A DNA stretch of 64,000 nt from Sphingomonas adhaesiva (lineage in GTDB: Bacteria > Pseudomonadota > Alphaproteobacteria > Sphingomonadales > Sphingomonadaceae): the NCBI RefSeq assembly GCF_002374855.1, contig NZ_NWVC01000001.1:806001-870000 (forward strand). The letters are read 5' to 3'. Shown one piece after another: positions 59,786 to 64,000 of this stretch. The number at the start of each line of letters is the position of its first letter. The first letter of the stretch is position 1. The notes under the pieces are model-generated. The model had not been told where the DNA came from. It saw only the letters and a list, made by a program, of their open reading frames with translations, and ran no database searches. The position numbers were made by a program, and so were the translations under genes.

Positions 59786-60150
59786 TCCAGCGCTCCCTTC
59801 TTCCACGCATACACCAGGCCGAGCGCCAGCTCGGCAATGAAGATCATCATGCTGATCCACGCGGTCCAGCCCAGCGAGAAGACGCTGACCGCCCACGGAT
59901 ACAGGAACGCCGCTTCCAGATCGAAGATGATGAACAGGATCGCGACGAGGTAGAAGCGCACGTCGAACTGCGAGCGGCTGTCCTCGAACGCGGGGAAGCC
60001 GCATTCGTACTCGGCCAGCTTCTCCGGCGTCGGCTTCGACGCGCCGGTCAGCTTCGCGACCGCCATCGGCAGGAACACGAACGCCGACGACAGCGCCAGC
60101 GCCACCCCCAGGAACAGGAGGATCGGAAGATATTGCGACAGATCGACCAC
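59776..60150 (-). CDS. nuoA: NADH-quinone oxidoreductase subunit A
   Basis: A 124-residue, three-helix membrane subunit, first gene of the nuo operon. The loop [39 protein letters not shown] is the family signature with the conserved Cys and Glu/Asp residues; the extract here spans several pieces: [24 protein letters not shown] and [11 protein letters not shown]. The GTG at 60150 opens [12 protein letters not shown]. About 150 bases upstream must contain the operon promoter; a TCTCGCA/TGCGAGA hairpin lies at 60172-60187. Confidence 0.96.
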   Translation of the reverse strand: MVDLSQYLPILLFLGVALALSSAFVFLPMAVAKLTGASKPTPEKLAEYECGFPAFEDSRSQFDVRFYLVAILFIIFDLEAAFLYPWAVSVFSLGWTAWISMMIFIAELALGLVYAWKKGALEWE

Positions 60151-60301
60151 TATAGGCTCTCTCGTGGCTTCTCTCGCAGATGCGAGAAAGGACGGGGACG
60201 CTTTAGGACGCCGCCCGTGGAGGGGCAAGGCCGCGAACCGTGAGAATGAATCGCAGGAAGAACGCTCCGGCGCCGCCCCGTCACCCGCCGGGGCCGCGCC
60301 G

Positions 60302-61114
60302 TCAACGCAGTGCCTGCGCCACCATCTTGTGCAGCTTCGAATGCATCGCGTCGTTCGCCGCCAGGAATTCATTGCGCTCGATCGCGCGGTCGCCGCCGCG
60401 GAAATCGGTGACGAACCCACCGGCTTCCTTCACCAGCAGCATCCCCGCCGCAACGTCCCAGATCTTCAGGTCGCTTTCCCAGTAACCGTCGAACCGGCCC
60501 GCCGCGACCCATGCCAGATCCAGCGCCGCCGCGCCCAGCCGGCGGATGCCCGCCACCTGCGGCGCCACCGCGCCGAAGATGCGCGTCCATTGCGCGAAGT
60601 CGCCATGCCCCATGAACGGGATGCCGGTGGCGATCAGCGCCTCCGACGGCTCGCGCCGCGACGATACGCGCAGCCGCTGGTCCTGCAACCACGCGCCGCG
60701 GCCCTTCTCGGCCCAGAAGCTTTCGTCGGTCAGCGGCTGATAGACCAGCGCGGTCGTGATCTCGCGCTTGCCGTTGGGCATCGGCTCCTCGACCGCGATC
60801 GAAATGCAGAAATGCGGGATGCCGTGGAGGAAGTTCGACGTGCCGTCGAGCGGGTCGATGATGAAGCGCGGCTTGTTGGGGTCGCCCTCCACATTGCCGC
60901 GCTCCTCCATCACGAAGCCCCAGTCGGGCCGTGCCTTGGACAGTTCCTCGTACAGCGTCTGCTCGGCGCGCTGGTCGGCCTGGCTGACGAAGTCCGCTGG
61001 CCCCTTGCGGCTGACCTGGAGGTGCTGAACCTCGTTGAAATCGCGGCGCAGCCGCGGCGCGGCCTTGCGCGCGGCGCGCTCGATGACGGTGAACAGGCCG
61101 GAATGGGATGGCAT
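60302..61114 (-). CDS. suhB: Inositol-monophosphatase family protein
   Basis: A 270-residue Mg-dependent phosphatase of the IMPase/SuhB family. The metal ligands are in VMEERG, IDPLDGTSNF and SDLKIWDVAAGMLL. It may hydrolyse inositol 1-phosphate or act, as SuhB does in E. coli, with the RNA polymerase in rRNA transcription. It lies after an intergenic stretch of repeats and before nuoA on the same strand, without evident co-transcription. Confidence 0.93.
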   Translation of the reverse strand: MPSHSGLFTVIERAARKAAPRLRRDFNEVQHLQVSRKGPADFVSQADQRAEQTLYEELSKARPDWGFVMEERGNVEGDPNKPRFIIDPLDGTSNFLHGIPHFCISIAVEEPMPNGKREITTALVYQPLTDESFWAEKGRGAWLQDQRLRVSSRREPSEALIATGIPFMGHGDFAQWTRIFGAVAPQVAGIRRLGAAALDLAWVAAGRFDGYWESDLKIWDVAAGMLLVKEAGGFVTDFRGGDRAIERNEFLAANDAMHSKLHKMVAQALR

Positions 61115-61127
61115 ATCAATTCCTTCT

Positions 61128-61150
61128 CCCTCTCCCCAGCGGGGAGAGGG
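61128..61150. repeat. CCCTCTCCCC-AGC-GGGGAGAGGG hairpin repeat
   Basis: A perfect ten-base stem (61128-61137 with 61141-61150) across a three-base loop, 14 bases before the suhB start codon. The same hairpin, often read as LPLPSGERVG in false ORFs, is a very common dispersed repeat in proteobacteria. In the suhB leader it could hinder translation. Confidence 0.7.
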
Positions 61151-61308
61151 TCGGGGAGAGGGGCAGTCGTCGACGGCATACCCGCCCCGCAGACGACATC
61201 TACTTCATTCGCTCGTCCGTGGCGGAGCGAGCCTCTATCAACACCCGCCGCGGGCCAAGCCCGCGTCGTCAGTCGCGCTACGGGCGCTGGCCGGGCCGGC
61301 GGATCGGA

Positions 61309-61327
61309 CACATAGCGTCGCTATGTG
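61309..61327. repeat. Perfect palindrome CACATAGCG-T-CGCTATGTG
   Basis: A 19-base perfect palindrome in the 229-base gap between efp and suhB, 17 bases after the efp stop. It has no U-run, so it may be a terminator stem of efp, a protein site, or part of a repeat. I see no gene in this gap. Confidence 0.55.
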
Positions 61328-61343
61328 ACTCGTCCGCCTCGTC

Positions 61344-61907
61344 TCAGTCCGCGCGCCGGACGTAGGTCTGTTCGTACACGTCGACGACGATCCGCGTCCC
61401 GCTGGCGATATGCGGCGGCACCATCACGCGCACGCCATTGTCGAGCACCGCGGGCTTGTAGCTGGACGAGGCGGTCTGCCCCTTCACCACCGCATCGGCC
61501 TCGACGATCGTCGCCTCGATCGTGTCGGGCAACTGCACGCTGATGGCTTCCTCGTCATAGAGTTCCATCACCACGTCCATGCCGTCCTGTAGGAAGGCGG
61601 CGGCATCGCCCAGCAGGTCGCGCGGCAACGTAACCTGGTCGTAGGTTTCCTTGTCCATGAACACCAGGCTGTCGCCCTCGGCGAACAGGAACTGGAAATC
61701 CTTGGTGTCCAGCCGGACGCGCTCGACCGTCTCGGCGGAACGGAAGCGGACGTTGTTCTTGCGGCCGTCGCGCAGGTTCTTCAGCTCGACCTGCATGTAC
61801 GCGCCGCCCTTGCCGGGCTGCGTGTGCTGGATCTTGACCGCGCGCCAGATGCCGCCTTCGTATTCGATGATGTTGCCGGGACGGATGTCCACGCCGCTGA
61901 TCTTCAT
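61344..61907 (-). CDS. efp: Elongation factor P
   Basis: A 187-residue translation factor that rescues ribosomes stalled at polyproline. The KOW-like domain I ([19 protein letters not shown]) carries the modifiable Lys33 in [10 protein letters not shown]; domains II and III ([15 protein letters not shown], then [10 protein letters not shown]) complete it. Lys33 would be lysylated if EpmA/EpmB are present, which this window does not show. The frame is open beyond 61907, but MKISGVDI is the family start. Confidence 0.96.
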   Translation of the reverse strand: MKISGVDIRPGNIIEYEGGIWRAVKIQHTQPGKGGAYMQVELKNLRDGRKNNVRFRSAETVERVRLDTKDFQFLFAEGDSLVFMDKETYDQVTLPRDLLGDAAAFLQDGMDVVMELYDEEAISVQLPDTIEATIVEADAVVKGQTASSSYKPAVLDNGVRVMVPPHIASGTRIVVDVYEQTYVRRAD

Positions 61908-61972
61908 GGGGCTTCGCCTATGGAAAAGAGCTGGACCGCACGGGGAATCCCCGGCGGCCGGGTGGCGGCGAT

Positions 61973-62563
61973 CTAGCGAAGGCCGCGCGATCCGGCAAGC
62001 AGCGGATAGGGGTTCACCTCCTGCCCCTGCCACCAATGCTCGCCCGGCCGCATCCGCTTGACCGAGAAATGCAGGTGCGGCGCGCCGGGATCGGCATTGC
62101 CGGTCGCGCCGACCGCCGCGATCGGCTCGCCCGCGCGCACCACCTGCCCCTCCGCCAGATCGCGGCGATATCCCGCCAGGTGCGCATAATAATAGACGGT
62201 GCGGCCATCGGCGCTGCGCTGATAGATGGTCAGCCCGCCGTCGCGGCTGTCGAACAGTTTCTCGATCCGCCCCGCCGCCGCCGCGCGCACCGGGGTGCCG
62301 ACCGGCGCCATGATGTCGATCGCATGATGCGCGCGCGTGCCGCCGCCGCGCTCCTGCCCCCAGCTGTCGGCCAGATGATCGCGCGCGATGCCGGCCACGG
62401 GGACGATGAGCCGCGCGTCACCGCTCACCGGCACCGGCGCCGCCGGCTCGCTCGCAACCCGCTCCGGCGCCGTCACCCGCGAACGTCCGAACGACAACAG
62501 GCTGGCGAACCCCGCCGCCGCCAGCAGGATCAGCGCCAGGATCGACCAGCCCAGCCGCGTCAT
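61973..62563 (-). CDS. M23-family peptidoglycan peptidase
   Basis: A 196-residue membrane-anchored or exported endopeptidase. One N-terminal helix ([20 protein letters not shown]) precedes the LytM domain. Zinc ligands fit His79 and Asp83 in RAHHAIDIM, and His163/His165 in GAPHLHFSV. It lies next to the L,D-transpeptidase gene on the same strand, one base apart, so both likely work on the cell wall. Full catalytic set means it may be an active hydrolase. Confidence 0.9.
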   Translation of the reverse strand: MTRLGWSILALILLAAAGFASLLSFGRSRVTAPERVASEPAAPVPVSGDARLIVPVAGIARDHLADSWGQERGGGTRAHHAIDIMAPVGTPVRAAAAGRIEKLFDSRDGGLTIYQRSADGRTVYYYAHLAGYRRDLAEGQVVRAGEPIAAVGATGNADPGAPHLHFSVKRMRPGEHWWQGQEVNPYPLLAGSRGLR

Positions 62564-62564
62564 G

Positions 62565-63563
62565 TCACGCCTGGAACAGCACCGGCGTTCCGCCCTTCAC
62601 CATCAACGCCACCCGCGCGGCGTCCCAGTTGGTCAGCCGGACACAGCCGTTCGACTGCGCGCGGCCGATCTGCTGCGGCTCGCTGGTGCCGTGGATGCCG
62701 TAATGCTCCTTGCTGAGGTCGATCCACACCACGCCGACCGGGTTGTTCGGCCCCGGCGGAATGATCTGCGCCTGCTTGCTGTCGGGAACGCCCTTCAGGA
62801 TCTTCGGATTCATCTTCCAGTCGGGGTTGGGCGAGACGTGCAGCACCTTCCAGTTGCCCAGCGGCAGCGGATCGCGCGACGATCCGATCGTCGCGGTATA
62901 TTGCGCGACCAGCCGCCCCTCGCCATCCAGCACGCGCAGGATGCCGTCGGACTTGTCGACCACGATCTTCGCCGCCTGCGGCACCTTGGCCTCGACGTTG
63001 AGCGAGGCGAGCGTCGCGCGCCATGCCGGCGTCGCGTCCGCCGGATAGGCGCGCGAGGTCGGGAAGGTATTGGGCACCGTGATCTTGGTGCCCGGCGCGA
63101 TCGTCGTCACCCCCGGGTTCAGCTGCGCCAGCACCTGCGGGGTGGTGTGGAACCGCTCCGCCAGCTTCTCCAGCGGGCGGCGATACGCCATCGACGGCAG
63201 CTTGGCCTGCTCCGCGTAATCCTTGGGAATAACCGAGACATAGGGGCCACGCATCGCGTCGCGGTCCAGCGTCACCTCGATCGTCGGGCGCACCCCGGCG
63301 TAGGGGCGCAGCGCCGCCAGCGTCGCGGCATCCGGCGTGCCGGTCACGCGCAGCCCGCGGCTTTCCTGAAACCCCTTGATCGCATTGGTGAGCGACTGGC
63401 CGCCGCGCCCGTCGATGATGCCGGGGCCGAACCCCAACTTGTCGAGCACGACCTGCATCCGCAGCACCGCCGGGTCGATCGCCGGGCTGGCTGCGGGGGC
63501 GGACGTCTGCGCCACCGCCGGTGCGGTGGCCAGGATCAGGGCGGCGGCGGCAATACGCTTCAC
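62565..63563 (-). CDS. L,D-transpeptidase with peptidoglycan-binding domain
   Basis: A 332-residue exported cell-wall enzyme. A signal peptide (VKRIAAAALILATAPAVAQ) is followed by a PG_binding_1-like domain (LRMQVVLDKLGFGPGIIDGR ... AIKGFQES), a LysM-like stretch (LAERFHTTPQVLAQLNPG) and a YkuD domain with HGTSEPQQIGRAQSNGCVRL, holding the catalytic His and Cys. The GTG at 63563 has GAGAGG five bases upstream. It makes 3-3 crosslinks or attaches proteins to peptidoglycan. Confidence 0.92.
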   Translation of the reverse strand: MKRIAAAALILATAPAVAQTSAPAASPAIDPAVLRMQVVLDKLGFGPGIIDGRGGQSLTNAIKGFQESRGLRVTGTPDAATLAALRPYAGVRPTIEVTLDRDAMRGPYVSVIPKDYAEQAKLPSMAYRRPLEKLAERFHTTPQVLAQLNPGVTTIAPGTKITVPNTFPTSRAYPADATPAWRATLASLNVEAKVPQAAKIVVDKSDGILRVLDGEGRLVAQYTATIGSSRDPLPLGNWKVLHVSPNPDWKMNPKILKGVPDSKQAQIIPPGPNNPVGVVWIDLSKEHYGIHGTSEPQQIGRAQSNGCVRLTNWDAARVALMVKGGTPVLFQA

Positions 63564-63621
63564 GGGCACCTCTCGTATTTCGGTGCCGAAACAACGCGGC
63601 CGGGCGCGTCCGGGTCCGTGG

Positions 63622-64000
63622 CTATCCGCGTCGCCCGTCCAGCACCGCGGCGAAGGCCTTGATCGCGGCCGCTTCGTCCCCGCCCCAGATCGCATGGCTA
63701 GCGGCGATGAAATCCGCGCCCGCGGCGATCAGCGGCGCGGCATTGTCGGGGGTGATCCCGCCGATCGCGACGCTCGGCAGTTCGAACAGCGCGCTCCACC
63801 ACGACAGGATCACCGGCTCCGGGCGATGCTGAACCGTCTTCGTGCCGGTGGGATAGAAGGCGCCGAACGCGACATAATCGGCGCCCGCCTCGCCCGCTTC
63901 CATCGCCAGGTGGCGGCTGTCGTGGCAGGTGACGCCGATCTGAACCTCCGGCCCCAGCACCACGCGCGCCTCGCGCGCGTCGCCGTCCTCCTGCCCCAGG
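63622..64000 (-). CDS. thiE: Thiamine-phosphate synthase, C-terminal part
   Basis: The last 125 residues of a TIM-barrel enzyme joining the thiazole and pyrimidine moieties of thiamine; the start lies beyond the window. Segments [34 protein letters not shown] and [23 protein letters not shown] are typical of ThiE, here seen in shorter pieces: [26 protein letters not shown] and [14 protein letters not shown]. The YPTGTK reading in place of FPTxTK and HRPEPVI in the pyrimidine-binding region fit ThiE. Confidence 0.9.
   Translation of the reverse strand, partial: LGQEDGDAREARVVLGPEVQIGVTCHDSRHLAMEAGEAGADYVAFGAFYPTGTKTVQHRPEPVILSWWSALFELPSVAIGGITPDNAAPLIAAGADFIAASHAIWGGDEAAAIKAFAAVLDGRRG

Overview
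The window is about 64 kb of high-GC DNA (roughly 70% by eye) from the chromosome of an alphaproteobacterium, most likely Sphingomonas or a close relative of the Sphingomonadales. The signs are the gene order trpE-trpG-trpD-trpC-moaC-moeA-lexA-comEC-gltX-gltA, a nuo operon running into birA-coaX-RNase J-DUF1467, an alphaproteobacterial SOS box (GTTC-N7-GTTC) before lexA, and DUF2336 and TonB-receptor types common in sphingomonads. I see no phage, plasmid, insertion sequence, CRISPR, rRNA or tRNA. Long open frames on the opposite strand of real genes are frequent because of the GC content; they were left out.

Region by region. 1-4.3 kb: a possible glycan or amino-sugar uptake locus with a truncated sodium:solute symporter, a TonB-dependent receptor and a divergent GH84 beta-N-acetylglucosaminidase-like enzyme; palindromes lie between the last two. 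4.3-7.5 kb: regulators (OhrR-like MarR, TetR), a STAS-like protein, an orphan small protein and a pirin. Three copies of a TACC-N4-GGTA dyad lie around tetR. 7.7-9.5 kb: a carboxylesterase gene broken by one amber codon, then a cluster of short mosaic repeats. 9.5-14.0 kb: a divergent cluster matching the 'exosortase A system-associated' families (PLP decarboxylase, acyl-CoA ligase, acyl carrier protein, two hydrolase-like proteins). No exosortase is present in the window. 14-28 kb: housekeeping genes (trxB, M17 aminopeptidase, tpiA, PpiD-like chaperone, trp genes, moaC, a soluble chemotaxis receptor, moeA, lexA). 28-33.5 kb: comEC, gltX, gltA. 33.5-41.4 kb: accessory and regulatory genes, including a histidine-kinase-like protein without its phospho-accepting His, coupled to a DUF2336 gene, and a divergent membrane/coiled-coil pair.

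41.5-60.2 kb is one long minus-strand transcription unit: all fourteen nuo genes (complex I), then birA, coaX, RNase J and a DUF1467 membrane protein. A SnoaL/NTF2-like gene is translationally coupled between nuoD and nuoE, nuoG carries an in-frame 24-bp repeat-like insertion, and nuoL has a His-rich loop. 60-64 kb: suhB, efp, an M23 peptidase, an L,D-transpeptidase and the 3' part of thiE, cut by the window end.

The most interesting leads are the exosortase-associated small-molecule-like cluster without its exosortase, the His-less kinase with its DUF2336 partner, and the unusual additions to the nuo operon.
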